DNA of 64,000 nucleotides from Borrelia puertoricensis (GCF_023035875.1 NZ_CP075379.1:558001-622000), one strand, 5' to 3'. Shown: positions 46,337-57,484, numbered from the stretch's first letter. Notes: generated from the letters alone by a model not told the origin. Numbers and translations are program-made.

Positions 46337-46909
46337 GTGATAATAGAGACTTTAATTGTGTTTTTACACATTTATAGAATTTTAATTTTGATTAGAATTT
46401 TTCTTAGTTGGCTTGTATCTTCAGGAATTAATACTAGTGCTTTTTTTAGATTTATATATAATTCAACAGAACCATTTTTATCTATTTTTAGGAGGATTCA
46501 ATTTTTTCGGTTTGGTATATATGATTTTTCACCAATTGCAGCTTTAATTACTCTTTCAATAGTTGAGAAAATGTTATCTTATGGTGATTATAAACTTTCT
46601 ACATTTGTTATATTGTTTATTATTGAGGTTTGGGGAATATTGAGAAGTGTTTTTTTTGCTCTTATCTTTTTCTTTGTTTTGAGATTAATATTTTTATTTT
46701 TGCACTTATTTGATGGTACTGATTTCATGAGAAGTGTTGATTCATTTTTAATGCCATTGTCTGTTAAGATAAGCAATACGGTTACAGATAAAAATATGTC
46801 TTATACAATTAATTTAATTGTGGCAGGAGCATTGTTGTTGGCATTTATAATTATTTGTGAGCAAGCTATATGGGCTATTAGTATTTTAGGCTTTTATTTG
46901 CCATTTTAG
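46337..46909 (+). CDS. YggT-family membrane protein
   Basis: 190 residues, four to five hydrophobic helices. First half has the YggT pattern (IYRILILIRIFLSWL, FFRFIYNSTEPFLSIFRRI, FDFSPIAALI-like DFSPIAALITLSIVE); a second, looser copy follows (MRSVDSFLMPLSVKISNTV). GTG start with AGGAGGA six bases upstream, right after dnaE. Members of this family affect osmotic tolerance or division-site proteins in other bacteria; the role here is unknown. Confidence 0.8.
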   Translation: MIIETLIVFLHIYRILILIRIFLSWLVSSGINTSAFFRFIYNSTEPFLSIFRRIQFFRFGIYDFSPIAALITLSIVEKMLSYGDYKLSTFVILFIIEVWGILRSVFFALIFFFVLRLIFLFLHLFDGTDFMRSVDSFLMPLSVKISNTVTDKNMSYTINLIVAGALLLAFIIICEQAIWAISILGFYLPF

Positions 46910-46918
46910 GGATTGTTC

Positions 46919-48982
46919 ATGTTTTTACATGAATTTCAATATGATTTACAGGGTATAAGTGGTCTTGGTAATAAGGGAATTGATAGATTACATAATCTTA
47001 ACATTACAAATATCAAAGAACTTATAGAATATTTTCCTAAAAAATATGAAGATCGTCAAAATATAAAAACTTTTCCAGATCCACTGGATGTGAGAAATTG
47101 TGAACTCATGACAGTTTTTGTTGTTTTGGAACGTAGAAATTTTGGGAGTAATTCTAAGAAAAATTTAAAAATTATAGCTCAGAGTGAAAATAATGAAATA
47201 TTTGAAATTCTTCTTTTTAATCGGGGATTTTTAGAAGGGGTTTTTAAGGTAGGTCAAAAATTCTATATTTATTCTAAATTTAATTACAATGATTATACTC
47301 AAATGTGGACTTGTTCTAATTTTGATAGTGAAGTGTTTAGTTATAATCCTGAAAGATTTAAAAAAATTATGCCAGTTTATTCTCTTGGTGAAGGACTGAC
47401 TTCTAAAAAGATGTCGTCTTATGTAAGAGAAGCTCTTATTTATTTTTTAAAGTTTGGGAATTCAGACATCCCTGGTTTTTTGATAAATAAGTATTCATTA
47501 TTGTCTATTCATGAAGCTTTAAATGAAATTCATTTTCCAACTTCTCTTGAAATGCTTGAAAGAGCAAAAAAGACTTTGATTTATAGAGAAATTTTTTTGC
47601 TTCAGTTTTTTTCAAGAGGGAAAAATTCTTTGGTTTTTTTAAGAGAAGAAAAGCATCTACCTATGAATTTGCTTGATCAAGTTGTTTTAAAATTGCCATT
47701 TAGGCTTACAAAAGATCAGGAAGTTGTAATTAATGAAATAATTGATGATCTTAAAAGTAATAAGCCAATGAATAGATTATTGCAAGGTGATGTTGGAAGT
47801 GGCAAGACTCTTGTTGCGTTTCTCTCTAGTATTCCTTTAATTGAAGCTGGATATCAAGTTGCATTGATGGTCCCTACTGATCTTTTGGCACGTCAACATT
47901 ATAATAATCTATCAAATATGTTAAAAGATTTTAATATTTCAATAGCTCTTTTGACTGGTAGTTTGAAAACGAAAGATAGAAATGATGTTTTAGAAAAAAT
48001 TCAAAGTGGCACGTGTAGTTTAGTAATTGGGACTCATGCTATCTTTTCTCAAAGAACAAAATTTAAAAAATTAGCTTATGTTATTATTGATGAACAGCAT
48101 AAATTTGGTGTTGAGCAGAGAGAGAGGCTTAAAAATAAGGGAAAAGAAGTTGATATGCTTTTAATGTCAGCAACTCCTATTCCTAGAAGCTTAGCTTTGA
48201 CTCTCTTTGGTGATCTTGAGGTATCTTTAATTAAGAGAGGTCCTGCAGGCCGAAGGCCTGTTACTACTTATTTAGCAAAACATGGCAATGAAAATAAGGT
48301 ATATGAATTTTTAAAAAATGAGCTTGGAAAAGGACATCAGGTCTATTTTGTTTATCCTCTAATAACATCTTCAGAGAAGTTTAATTTAAAAGATGTTACT
48401 AGTATGTGTTTAAATCTTAAGAATATTTTTGTTGAATATTCTGTTGCAATGGTTCATTCTAAGCTTGAATCTCATGTTAAAGAAGAAATTATGCGTGATT
48501 TTTATTTGAAAAAAATAGATATTTTAGTTTCAACAAGTGTTATTGAAGTTGGTATTGATTGTTTAAATGCAACTTGCATCGTAGTAGAGCATGCTGAGCG
48601 TTTTGGACTTTCTGCTTTGCATCAGATTAGAGGGCGTGTTGGTAGGGGTAGCTTAAAGTCTTTTTTGTTTTTACTTTATAAGGAACCTTTAACAGAAGCG
48701 GGAAGATTTAGACTTAAAACTATAAAGGAGAATATAGATGGTTTTAAAATAGCAGAAGAAGATCTTAAATTAAGAGGTCCTGGAAATTTATTTGGTCTTG
48801 AGCAAACTGGTTATTTGAAACTTAAGATAGCTGATTTTGTTGAAGATAAAGAAATTATAAGTTTGATTAGAGAAGAACTTAATATGTTTTTTTTAAATAA
48901 GGCTTTTTATGATAAAGCAGATATTGAATTACTAGATAGTCTTTTAGTCTCATATTTAAGATTTGTTAATAGAGATAATTAA
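46919..48982 (+). CDS. recG: ATP-dependent DNA helicase RecG
   Basis: 687 residues from ATG at 46919 (AGGGA six bases upstream; a TTG two codons earlier is also open). Wedge/OB domain first (KKYEDRQNIKTF), then helicase motifs: I LLQGDVGSGKTLVAF, II IDEQHKFGVEQRE, III LLMSATPIPRSLALTLFG, V STSVIEVGIDC, VI QIRGRVGRG. Remodels stalled forks and branched DNA. Complete. Ends two bases from the convergent carboxypeptidase gene. Confidence 0.96.
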   Translation: MFLHEFQYDLQGISGLGNKGIDRLHNLNITNIKELIEYFPKKYEDRQNIKTFPDPLDVRNCELMTVFVVLERRNFGSNSKKNLKIIAQSENNEIFEILLFNRGFLEGVFKVGQKFYIYSKFNYNDYTQMWTCSNFDSEVFSYNPERFKKIMPVYSLGEGLTSKKMSSYVREALIYFLKFGNSDIPGFLINKYSLLSIHEALNEIHFPTSLEMLERAKKTLIYREIFLLQFFSRGKNSLVFLREEKHLPMNLLDQVVLKLPFRLTKDQEVVINEIIDDLKSNKPMNRLLQGDVGSGKTLVAFLSSIPLIEAGYQVALMVPTDLLARQHYNNLSNMLKDFNISIALLTGSLKTKDRNDVLEKIQSGTCSLVIGTHAIFSQRTKFKKLAYVIIDEQHKFGVEQRERLKNKGKEVDMLLMSATPIPRSLALTLFGDLEVSLIKRGPAGRRPVTTYLAKHGNENKVYEFLKNELGKGHQVYFVYPLITSSEKFNLKDVTSMCLNLKNIFVEYSVAMVHSKLESHVKEEIMRDFYLKKIDILVSTSVIEVGIDCLNATCIVVEHAERFGLSALHQIRGRVGRGSLKSFLFLLYKEPLTEAGRFRLKTIKENIDGFKIAEEDLKLRGPGNLFGLEQTGYLKLKIADFVEDKEIISLIREELNMFFLNKAFYDKADIELLDSLLVSYLRFVNRDN

Positions 48983-48984
48983 TA

Positions 48985-49779
48985 TTAGTTTGTATATTTT
49001 TGAATTAAATTTGAAATTTCTTTTTTATGTTCATTCCAAAACTTGAGAAGTTTATACTGTAAATTGTTGAAGTATTTTTTTTGCAAAATGCATGCTTGTT
49101 TACCAATATACATGTAATGCCAAGGCTCTGATTTATAACCAGTTTCTATTTCATGATCCTTTGGATACGATAATGAGAATCCATGCTTGAGTGAATTCTC
49201 ATAAAGCCATTTACCCGATTTTGTATTTAGTAAATTATCATCTATTTGGATGAAATCTATGGTTGTTCCTAGTTGGTGTTGTGAGTGATCAGGAATTGCT
49301 GATTGGATTTTTGCTAGCTTAAGTCCGTAAGTTTTTACATTATGTTCAAATAAAAATTTTTGATATTCTCTTGTTCTGTATGCTGACACTATTTTTATTT
49401 GTAAGCCATTTTCTCTTCCTGCCTTTATAAGATTAGTTAAGTCGTTTATTAATATTTTTCTTAACTTTAAGCTTTTTTTTCCAATATTTTTTAATTCTTT
49501 GAAATCTTTCAAATAAACTAAATCAGTTGGGTTGTATCCCTTAGGAATTGGAATTTTTTTGTTTACAAATATTAAGAGGTCATTCTTTTCAGCTTCAAGT
49601 AGTGGTTTGAGTTCTTTTATAAATTGAATAGGTTTTTCTTTTATTTGTTTTTGATAAGACTTATCTAAAATTTTTATAGTTTTAAATAACCTTTTTAGGT
49701 CTTCTCTTGATATTGTGTTTGTTTGTAAAGTTAAGTTATTAATTAATAGTATTATTGAAAATATATTTAATGCTCTCAT
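48985..49779 (-). CDS. VanY-type D-alanyl-D-alanine carboxypeptidase
   Basis: 264 residues with a signal peptide or anchor at 1-19 (MRALNIFSIILLINNLTLQT). The M15 zinc site is clear: SAYRTREYQ, SQHQLGTTIDFI (His and Asp ligands), and EPWHYMYIG (catalytic Glu, His ligand). Trims the terminal D-Ala of peptidoglycan stem peptides in the periplasm. Single-gene unit, convergent with recG. Normal length. Confidence 0.9.
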   Translation of the reverse strand: MRALNIFSIILLINNLTLQTNTISREDLKRLFKTIKILDKSYQKQIKEKPIQFIKELKPLLEAEKNDLLIFVNKKIPIPKGYNPTDLVYLKDFKELKNIGKKSLKLRKILINDLTNLIKAGRENGLQIKIVSAYRTREYQKFLFEHNVKTYGLKLAKIQSAIPDHSQHQLGTTIDFIQIDDNLLNTKSGKWLYENSLKHGFSLSYPKDHEIETGYKSEPWHYMYIGKQACILQKKYFNNLQYKLLKFWNEHKKEISNLIQKYTN

Positions 49780-49895
49780 AAAAATGTAATTATATTATAT
49801 ATATAATAATTTGTTTTTATTGTGTGAATAATTTTTATTTATAAAAGTGATAATCTAGATAAGATATGCTGATAAAGTTTAACAATTATCGTTAA

Positions 49896-51207
49896 ATATT
49901 AGGAAAATTATTGGAATTGGCTATTTCTATAGTTTTTTAGTCTTTTTTATTTCAATTGGAACATTTTTTGATAATTATATGATTGCTTATTTAGGATCTG
50001 TGCAAGTTACAGGGACTTCTCTTGCTAATAGGATAACTTTTCTTTATTTTATTGTTATATTTGCATTGGGTACTACGCTTAGTGCTTATGCTTCTCAAGC
50101 ATTTTCTAATGGAAAATTTACACATGTTAACAGGCATTGCTTATGCTTTAATAATTGGAATTACTATTGAGATTATTTTTTGTATGTCCTTTGTTTTTTC
50201 AAAGGAGCTTATTAAACTATTCATATAAAAAAACGAGTCTTTAAATTTTGGAATGGATTATTTAAAAATTGTTTCTGTTTTTTGCATTTTTATGTCTTAT
50301 TTTTTTATCTACCATGGGTTTTAAGAGTGTTAAGGATATAAAACTACCTTTAGTTGTTGTTATATTTCTTGTATTAATGAATATTATTTAAATTATATCT
50401 TAATTTTTGGGTTTAATATGGGAATAAGAGGGGCTGTTTGTACTATTTTGCTTGCTAGGATTAGTGAATTTGTCTTTTATTTTTTTATAATCTTTTGAAT
50501 GTAAAGTTTTATTAAGATCTTAAAGTAAGTGATTCCTTTGTGTCAAAAAGTTTTAAAGTGACTTATTTAAAGATATTGATTCCAGTTTTTTTACATGAAA
50601 TCTGTTGGGTTTTAAGCATAACTATTTTGCATGCTTTTTATGTTCGGCTTGGAAGTAGTGAATATATATCTTTTACAGTAAGCGTTTAATATTTAGATTT
50701 ATACTTTGTTGTGATGCATGGGATGGGAGTTGTAACTGGGGTTATTATTGGGTATTTGATTGTAAGTGATAAGGAACGGGTTTAGAGCATTGGGAATATT
50801 TTTGGCAGTTGTTGGAGTTATTTTGAGATTTTTTGTGACCTTTATTCTTTGCTTAACATCTAAAATTGTTCCTATTATTTTTAGTAATTTGGATTCTTCT
50901 GAATTTGTTAGCATTTTTATCTCTATTTTTGCAAGTATTATTGTTTTTTAAGGATTTTACAGCTCAGACACTTGTTGATGTTTTTAAAGCCAGTGGAATT
51001 CTTAATATTTGTTTTTTTATTGAGGTGGGAATTATTGTTTTTTATACATTTCCAGTTGCTTATTTTTTAGTTTTCTTTACAAATTTTATATTTTCATTAA
51101 TAGTTTTTATTGTCAATCTTGAAGAGATCTTTAAAAATATATTTATTTTAATAGAGTTTTTTAAAAATAATTGGATAAAGGACATTTATTATGGGGCACT
51201 GACTTAA
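49896..51207 (+). pseudogene. Decayed MATE-family transporter, paralogue of 51388-52731
   Basis: Reading across frames gives a full-length but broken match to the intact neighbour: KLLELAISIVF, then a frameshift to DNYMIAYLGSVQVTGTSLAN, ending near 50170; then LTGIAYALIIGITIEIIF with stops near 50226 and 50322; NYILIFGFNMGIRGAVCTIL after another shift; SKSFKVTYLKILIPVFLHE; and the tail FPVAYFLVFFTNFIFSLIVF then NNWIKDIYYG, which matches IPVAYFLANYTQTPFELIVF and MKWIKSI of the intact copy. At least four frameshifts or stops. No start codon with a ribosome site is left. Not expressed as a working transporter. Confidence 0.9.
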
Positions 51208-51387
51208 TTTTTAAAATATATTATAATGACAATTAGGATATTGTATGAGCATGCATTTAAAATTCATTTTGATTTTATTTAATAAAGGAATTCCCGCTAC
51301 TTTTTTATAGTGTATTTGTTTAAGTTGAATTTGTCTGTTTTTTTTGATAATTTGAAAACTTGCTGTTTTTATGTTTAGGAGGAGGTT

Positions 51388-52731
51388 ATGTATTCATTAA
51401 GCAAATCCAAGAAAAGCAGTGTGTATCAAGATATTTTAAATATTGCGGTTCCAACAGCCATTGAATTCTTTTTGTTTAATGTTGTTGCATTGACAGATAA
51501 TATTATGGTGTCTTACCTTGGTGATTATCCTGTTGTTGGAGTTTCTCTTGCAAATAAATTATTTGAACTCTTTAGTACTATTGCCTTTACCGTAATGGGA
51601 GCTTATAATATATTGGCAACAAGGCAGTATGCCCAAGGTGATATTGATAATTTTAAAAATACGTTTTTTATCAGCATTTTAATTCTTTTATTTTTTTCCT
51701 TTTTATTTATAGTAATTTCATTATTTTATTCATATTTTGTTCTTGGGTTGTTATCTGATGACCCAGTAGCTATCTCTTATGGAGTATCTTATCTTAATAT
51801 TGCTGTTTATTCTTTTATATTTGCAGTTGTTAAGGGAATTATTGCTAATTCACTGAAAGTTGTTAAAATAACCAAGATTCAAATTGCTACTTCTATTATT
51901 TCAGTTATTTTAAATGTGGTTTTTAACTATTTATTTATTTTTGTATTTAGTATGGGGGTAATTGGTGCTGCTATTGCAACTACATTGGTTAGATTAATTG
52001 AGCTTGTTTTTTATCTCCTTTATACTGTTTTCAATATAAATTCACATTTTTACCTTAAGATTAAAAATCTAAAAATCAATCCTGTGATATTTTCTGAGCT
52101 AATTAAGGTTTTTGTTCCAATTTTCTTAAATGATTTTATTTGGTATTTGGGATATTTTGGTTTAATTGCAATCTTTTCAAGAATTGATACGGTTAAATAT
52201 GCAGCTTATAGTATAACTTTTTCTACTTATTTTATCGGTCTTAATATAACTTATGCTTTTTGCTTTGCTGTTAATATTGTGATGGGGCATGAGATGAATA
52301 ATAATAAAAGGGAAATAATGTCTGTTGCAGTATATCTGGGTAAAATAGGTTTTGTTTTGGCTTTTTTGACTTCTCTTATAATATTTGCTTTATCATTTAT
52401 AGTGTCCCATATTTTTTATAAATTAGAGCATGCAGATCTTATGGGAGTTATGCTAAGATATTATGCTATTTCAGCTTTTTTTACTTCCCTTGCGTTTCAA
52501 TATTTATTTGGGTTTTTCCGAGCAGGTGCAGCTCCAAAGTTTGGGGCTATTATGGAATGTTCTGTGACTTTCATTTATACAATTCCTGTTGCATATTTTT
52601 TGGCAAATTATACTCAAACTCCATTTGAACTTATTGTTTTTATTCCAACCCTTGAAGATGTAATTAAGTTTGGTATTTCTCTGCCTTATTTTTATAGTAT
52701 GAAGTGGATTAAATCTATTAAAACAGGTTAA
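51388..52731 (+). CDS. MATE-family multidrug or sodium/proton antiporter
   Basis: 447 residues, about twelve membrane helices in two halves. AVPTAIEFFLFNVVALTDNI, MVSYLGDYPVVGVSLANKLF and FFRAGAAPKFGAIMECSVTF are MATE-type. Strong GGAGGAGG site before the ATG. Exports cationic compounds or small molecules; substrate unknown. The decayed copy immediately upstream shows an old tandem duplication. Its last codons hold the -35 of the murD promoter. Confidence 0.9.
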   Translation: MYSLSKSKKSSVYQDILNIAVPTAIEFFLFNVVALTDNIMVSYLGDYPVVGVSLANKLFELFSTIAFTVMGAYNILATRQYAQGDIDNFKNTFFISILILLFFSFLFIVISLFYSYFVLGLLSDDPVAISYGVSYLNIAVYSFIFAVVKGIIANSLKVVKITKIQIATSIISVILNVVFNYLFIFVFSMGVIGAAIATTLVRLIELVFYLLYTVFNINSHFYLKIKNLKINPVIFSELIKVFVPIFLNDFIWYLGYFGLIAIFSRIDTVKYAAYSITFSTYFIGLNITYAFCFAVNIVMGHEMNNNKREIMSVAVYLGKIGFVLAFLTSLIIFALSFIVSHIFYKLEHADLMGVMLRYYAISAFFTSLAFQYLFGFFRAGAAPKFGAIMECSVTFIYTIPVAYFLANYTQTPFELIVFIPTLEDVIKFGISLPYFYSMKWIKSIKTG

Positions 52732-52746
52732 TTATTTTGTTATAAT
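52718..52746 (+). promoter_or_regulatory. Extended -10 promoter of murD, near-leaderless
   Basis: TTAAAA (52718-52723), 17 bases, then TGT-TATAAT (hexamer 52741-52746). Predicted start near 52753, three bases before the murD GTG. The -35 lies in the last codons of the MATE gene. No Shine-Dalgarno. Confidence 0.6.
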
Positions 52747-52755
52747 ACTTGTGCT

Positions 52756-54111
52756 GTGTATTTAGATGAGATAAGAGGTAAAAATTTTTTGATTATGGGC
52801 TTAGGGCTTCATGGAGGAGGTCTGGCTGTTGCAAAATTTTTGTTAAAACATGGTGGTAATTTGGTAATTACTGATTTAAAGAATGAGTTAGAGTTAATTT
52901 CAAGCATTGAGGCCTTGAAACAGTTCAGAGATAAAATTCGATATGTTTTAGGATATCATGATGAGGATGATTTTAAGAGAGCAGATATTGTTATTAAAAA
53001 TCCTGGTGTAAGTTTTGATAATGAATATTTAAAACTTGCAAAAAGGGTTGAGACTGATATTAGTTTATTTTTAATGTTTAATCAAAATCCAATAATTGCT
53101 ATTACAGGGACTAAGGGAAAATCGACACTTGCATCTCTTTTGCATAAGGTTTTAGTTATTAAGTGTCCAAATTCTAAGCTTGGGGGTAATATTGGGGTAT
53201 CTCCTTTAAGCTTTTTAGATGATCTTGATGGAGTATCGCCTATTATTTTAGAGCTTTCTTCTTGGCAATTGCATGATCTTAGGAATTTATGTCCTATAAT
53301 TAGCATTATTACAAATATTTACTCTGATCATCAAAATTATTATTCAAATTTTGATAGCTATATAGAAGATAAGTCAAGAATTTTTATAAATCAAAATTCG
53401 GGAATTTTGATCTCTCAAGATCAAGCTTATTATAATTATTTTTCTAGATTTAAATCTAAGATTAAGAGCATTTTATTTTCAGAAACTGTGCCTTTAAATT
53501 TTGAAAATGATATTTTTTATTTTAAAAAGGGCAAAATTTATTTAAATAACAAAGTAGTTGGTACTCTTAGTGAGTCAAGGATTGTGTTATTGATCTCTAA
53601 AATGATTACTGTTTTTATTGCAAGTTATTTAGGCTTGGATTTGAGTGTTGCATCTAAGATTGTGACTGATTTTGATGGCATTGAGCATAGATTAGAATTT
53701 GTAAGAGAATTTGAAGGTGTTAAATACTATAATGATACGGCGTCAACAATTCCTGATTCTACAGTTTTGTCTGTTAAAAGTTTAAGAGCTTACGGAGGAT
53801 TGATTAATCTTATTACTGGTGGAACTGATAAAGAGCTTAATTTTGCAATTTTTGGTGAGATTTTAAGAATGGTTAAAACTTGGATTTTGTTAAGAGGAAG
53901 TGCTACTTTAAAAATTATTAAATTTTTAGAAGATAATAATATTAATTATTTTATTTTTCCTTCTTTAGAAGAGTGTGTTTGTTATGCTAAAAAAATTTCT
54001 ATTCATAATGATATAGTTTTATTTTCTCCAGCCAGTGCTTCTTTTGGACTTTTTAAGAATGAATTTGATAGAGGCCTTCAATTTAAAAATTTAGTGAATG
54101 TTATGGCTTAA
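52756..54111 (+). CDS. murD: UDP-N-acetylmuramoylalanine-D-glutamate ligase
   Basis: 451 residues from GTG at 52756; the start fits because RGKNFLIMGLGLHGGG is the normal MurD N-terminus. ATP-binding IAITGTKGKSTLASLLHKVL; GGNIGVSPL; LELSSWQLHD; ITNIYSDHQNYY; late motif YYNDTASTIPDST and ITGGTDKELNF. Adds the second residue of the stem peptide. In Borrelia peptidoglycan the diamino acid is ornithine, added later by MurE. Ends by overlapping femA by four bases, convergent. Confidence 0.94.
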   Translation: MYLDEIRGKNFLIMGLGLHGGGLAVAKFLLKHGGNLVITDLKNELELISSIEALKQFRDKIRYVLGYHDEDDFKRADIVIKNPGVSFDNEYLKLAKRVETDISLFLMFNQNPIIAITGTKGKSTLASLLHKVLVIKCPNSKLGGNIGVSPLSFLDDLDGVSPIILELSSWQLHDLRNLCPIISIITNIYSDHQNYYSNFDSYIEDKSRIFINQNSGILISQDQAYYNYFSRFKSKIKSILFSETVPLNFENDIFYFKKGKIYLNNKVVGTLSESRIVLLISKMITVFIASYLGLDLSVASKIVTDFDGIEHRLEFVREFEGVKYYNDTASTIPDSTVLSVKSLRAYGGLINLITGGTDKELNFAIFGEILRMVKTWILLRGSATLKIIKFLEDNNINYFIFPSLEECVCYAKKISIHNDIVLFSPASASFGLFKNEFDRGLQFKNLVNVMA

Positions 54112-55157
54112 AATCTTTTTTTAATAATTTTATAGTAAATGTATCTTAGTATTTCAAGAATGCTGTAAACTTTATATAGAAATTTTTTGTACACAAAGTC
54201 ATAACATCCAATTCTGTGGATAATTTTTCCTCCAAATCCAGTTTTGAATTGAAAGAGACCAAATAGAGGGTGTTTTGTATCAGCTTTTGGAGGAATTCCT
54301 AAAAGATCGTATTCTTTTATTGAAAGACTTTGTAGTATTTGTATTGTCTTAAATTGCACTGCATAATTTGGCATTAGATGTCTATTTTCTCTGCTTGAAG
54401 CACCATAAAGATATGTGGCTTTATCTTTATATATACCAACAATGATACCAGATATTAGTTGTTCATTATATAGTGCAATTATTAGTTTGATTTTGGAATT
54501 TTTATCTTCTCTGAAAGCTTGTATTAGATTTCTTATATAGTCTTTTGAGTGAGTGGCAAATTTGTCCCTTTGGGCTGTCTCTTTATGAAGTGCGTAAAAT
54601 TCATCAAAATATTTAAAGTCATCATCTATTATAACTTTTATGTTTTTTTTGCTACTAAGATTTATGTTATATCTGGTTTTCTTTTTCATTTTAGCTTTAA
54701 TGGCATCTAATGAGTCATTCAAATTTAGTATTGTTGTATTTGCTGGTTGTATGTCATCGAATGATTTTTGTAGGTTTTTAAATTTAAGTTTTAGTGGTAT
54801 ATAATCTTCTTTTAAGCCTCTTGAAGTATAAAACATTAAATCATATCGTACGAATATGGTATTCTTATGTAAATATTGCCTTATTTTTTCACTAAAATTT
54901 TTGATTTGAGTATCGATCTCGTCTACATTAATTTCTTCGATTTTCTTATTTGAAAATTCTGGATGAGCGATGTAGCTTAAGTAAAATTTTCCAAAGATCT
55001 TTCTTTGCATCACAAGAATTTTGTTGAAATGATTATTACTAAATGCTATGGCTTTCCATGGACTTTTATTGCTTGAAACTTTTTTTACAGTTGTCCATAG
55101 TTTGCTTTGAAGGTAATTTTCATTTAAGTTTTCTATTTCGATTTTTTTAATATTCAT
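54108..55157 (-). CDS. FemABX-family aminoacyl transferase
   Basis: 349 residues. GNAT-like double domain of the Fem family: LQSKLWTTVKKVSSNKSPWK, MKKKTRYNINLSSKKNIKVI, HKETAQRDKFATHSKDYIRN, IALYNEQLISGIIVGIYKDK followed by ATYLYGASSRENRHLMPNY, and YDLLGIPPKADTKHPLFGLF. Uses aminoacyl-tRNA to add an amino acid to the peptidoglycan side chain. Borrelia is reported to have glycine on the ornithine, which would fit, by inference. Downstream of metG on the same strand with 21 bases between. Confidence 0.88.
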   Translation of the reverse strand: MNIKKIEIENLNENYLQSKLWTTVKKVSSNKSPWKAIAFSNNHFNKILVMQRKIFGKFYLSYIAHPEFSNKKIEEINVDEIDTQIKNFSEKIRQYLHKNTIFVRYDLMFYTSRGLKEDYIPLKLKFKNLQKSFDDIQPANTTILNLNDSLDAIKAKMKKKTRYNINLSSKKNIKVIIDDDFKYFDEFYALHKETAQRDKFATHSKDYIRNLIQAFREDKNSKIKLIIALYNEQLISGIIVGIYKDKATYLYGASSRENRHLMPNYAVQFKTIQILQSLSIKEYDLLGIPPKADTKHPLFGLFQFKTGFGGKIIHRIGCYDFVYKKFLYKVYSILEILRYIYYKIIKKRF

Positions 55158-55178
55158 TGGTTTTTCTTGATTTGAGAC

Positions 55179-57359
55179 TTAATATACTTTTCCATTTGGA
55201 ATTTCCCTAGATAGTATTTTTTCTTTGGAATGTTCTAGTATAAGGTTAATACCGTTTACTTTAAGTTCCCCATTTTCTGCTACAATTTGAGTTTTAAGAA
55301 ATTTATCTATGCTGATCTTTGATGGTAATTTTAATTTCTTATCACTATCACTCTCAAGTATTATTCGCTCTCCAGGGATGGGATTATCTTTAAAATCTTC
55401 TACAATTATTACTTTAAAATTTTTATTTCCATCTTCAGTTGCAATTAACATTCCTTCAGATTTGATCCCTCTAAATTTGGCAGGTTTTAAATTGTCAACT
55501 ATTATTATGTGTTTTTCAATTAGTTCTTCTTCTTTGTAATAATCTGCCAAACTGCTTACAATTTGTTTTCCGTCAGGAGTCCCGTCATCAAGCTTTAAAA
55601 TGAATAGCTTTTCTGCATCTGGATTTCTCTCTATTGTTTTTATTTGTACAACTTTCAAGCATACTTTTTCGCTAAATAAATTTATTGGATTTTCTGTTTG
55701 TTCATCTTGCATATTTTTGTCCCCTGAATATTTTAATTTTAAACTATCAATTAATTCCTTTTCTAGCTTTGTAAATAATACTTCTGTAAACTGAATTGTA
55801 TTTAGACCTAAATTTGTTCCTAAAAATTTGTTGGAAATTTCATAACTTTCTCCAAAGAATCTTCTTATTTTGTCACTTGTGTGTGGTATAAATGGTGAGA
55901 TTAAGATGGATAGATCCCTTATTAAATATATTAGGTTTAATAATAGCTCTTTTGTTTTTTTAGGTGTATTGTCCTTTGTTTTCCACGGTTCTTTATCTTG
56001 AAATATTTTATTACCTATTCTTGATATATCAAGAATCTCTTTTAGAGCTGATTTTAGTTCTATTTGTTTGAATAAATTTAAAGTTTTATCATATTTAAGA
56101 TTGATTTCTTTCCAGAAATCTTCTTTTATCTTTATTGTGTCTATTTTGTCTCCAAAAAATTTTTTATAAAATGTTAATACTCGGTTAACAAGGTTTGAGA
56201 AATTTCCAATAAGTTCACTGTTTACTCTTTCCATAAAGTCGTCCCACATAAATTGAAAATCAGATTTTTCAGGTCTGTTGTAATATATGTAAAATCGCCA
56301 AATGTCAGCAGATATTCCAGTGGTAATGGCATCGTTTCCAAATATTCCAATTCCTGCAGATTTTGAAAATTTCAAGTGTTCATAGTTTAAATATTCGCTT
56401 GAGGCTAGTTTGCCTAACATTGTCCAGTTTTCTTTGCTTCCAAGCTTGATGGCAGGAAATATTACTGTGTGAAATAGGATATTGTCTTTTCCAATAAATT
56501 GTACTAAGTTAGTCTCTCCGTTATTTTTCCACCAAGATTCCCAGTCTTTTGAAATTTCTTTTGTAATTGATATATATCCGATTGGTGCATCAAACCACAC
56601 ATAAAATACTTTATTTTCATATTCTTTTTTGGGTACTGGTATGCCCCATTTTAAATCTCTTGTTATTGCTCTTTCTTTAAGACCATCTCTTAAGAATGCA
56701 TTTGTTGTTTTAATTGCATTGGTATTCCAGTTTGTATTGTGTTCAGTTGTTTGCATCCAATGTATAAGTTCATTTTTTATCTTTGGTAGGTCAATGTATA
56801 GATGTTTAGTTGTCTTTATAATGGGAGTATTTTTGCAAATTATACATTTTGGGTTTATTAAGTCGATTGGAGCTAATAATTTAGAACAATTTTCACACTG
56901 ATCTCCTTTTGCATTATTTCCACACTTTGGGCATTCTCCTGTTACATATCTGTCGGCTAAAAACATTTGATCTTGTTGGCAAAAAAATTGTTCACTTTCT
57001 TTATCTGTGATATAACCATTTCTTTCTAGTTTGAAGAATAAATCTTGTACAGTTTCTTTGTGGTATTTGTTAGTTGTGCGTCCAAAAATGTCAAATTTAA
57101 TATTAAACCATTCATAAATTGATTTGTGTATTTCATAATATCTGTTGCAGAGTTCTTCAGGGGTAGTTTTTTCAATTAAAGCTTTGGTTTCTGTGGCTGT
57201 ACCGTATTCATCTGTTCCACAGACATAAAGCGTATCTATATCCATCATTCTTGAATATCGTGCAAAAGCATCTGCTGATAATACTTGTACTAAGTTACCA
57301 AGGTGAGGTATGTTGTTAACATATGGCAATGCAGCTGTAATTAAGTTCTTTTTTTTCAC
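55179..57359 (-). CDS. metG: Methionyl-tRNA synthetase
   Basis: 726 residues from GTG at 57359 with AAAGGAAAAA upstream. Class I signature [13 protein letters not shown] (HIGH form HLGN) and [12 protein letters not shown] (KMSKS form). Zinc Cys in [20 protein letters not shown]. The C-terminal 110 residues are a fused tRNA-binding OB domain ([37 protein letters not shown]) that also dimerises the enzyme. Complete. Likely co-transcribed with femA. Confidence 0.96.
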   Translation of the reverse strand: MKKKNLITAALPYVNNIPHLGNLVQVLSADAFARYSRMMDIDTLYVCGTDEYGTATETKALIEKTTPEELCNRYYEIHKSIYEWFNIKFDIFGRTTNKYHKETVQDLFFKLERNGYITDKESEQFFCQQDQMFLADRYVTGECPKCGNNAKGDQCENCSKLLAPIDLINPKCIICKNTPIIKTTKHLYIDLPKIKNELIHWMQTTEHNTNWNTNAIKTTNAFLRDGLKERAITRDLKWGIPVPKKEYENKVFYVWFDAPIGYISITKEISKDWESWWKNNGETNLVQFIGKDNILFHTVIFPAIKLGSKENWTMLGKLASSEYLNYEHLKFSKSAGIGIFGNDAITTGISADIWRFYIYYNRPEKSDFQFMWDDFMERVNSELIGNFSNLVNRVLTFYKKFFGDKIDTIKIKEDFWKEINLKYDKTLNLFKQIELKSALKEILDISRIGNKIFQDKEPWKTKDNTPKKTKELLLNLIYLIRDLSILISPFIPHTSDKIRRFFGESYEISNKFLGTNLGLNTIQFTEVLFTKLEKELIDSLKLKYSGDKNMQDEQTENPINLFSEKVCLKVVQIKTIERNPDAEKLFILKLDDGTPDGKQIVSSLADYYKEEELIEKHIIIVDNLKPAKFRGIKSEGMLIATEDGNKNFKVIIVEDFKDNPIPGERIILESDSDKKLKLPSKISIDKFLKTQIVAENGELKVNGINLILEHSKEKILSREIPNGKVY

Positions 57360-57484
57360 TTGATTTATTTTTCCTTTTTTGTTTTATTATATTCATATTT
57401 TAATACTAATATAGGTTATTTTGTTCATTTTGTTTATTAAATAATTTATGCTTTTATTGATGATAAATGTAATATAGAGGATAT

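Noticed and set aside
49979-51207. Several short plus-strand ORFs taken as separate small membrane proteins
   Set aside because: They line up consecutively with one MATE protein, so they are fragments of a pseudogene.
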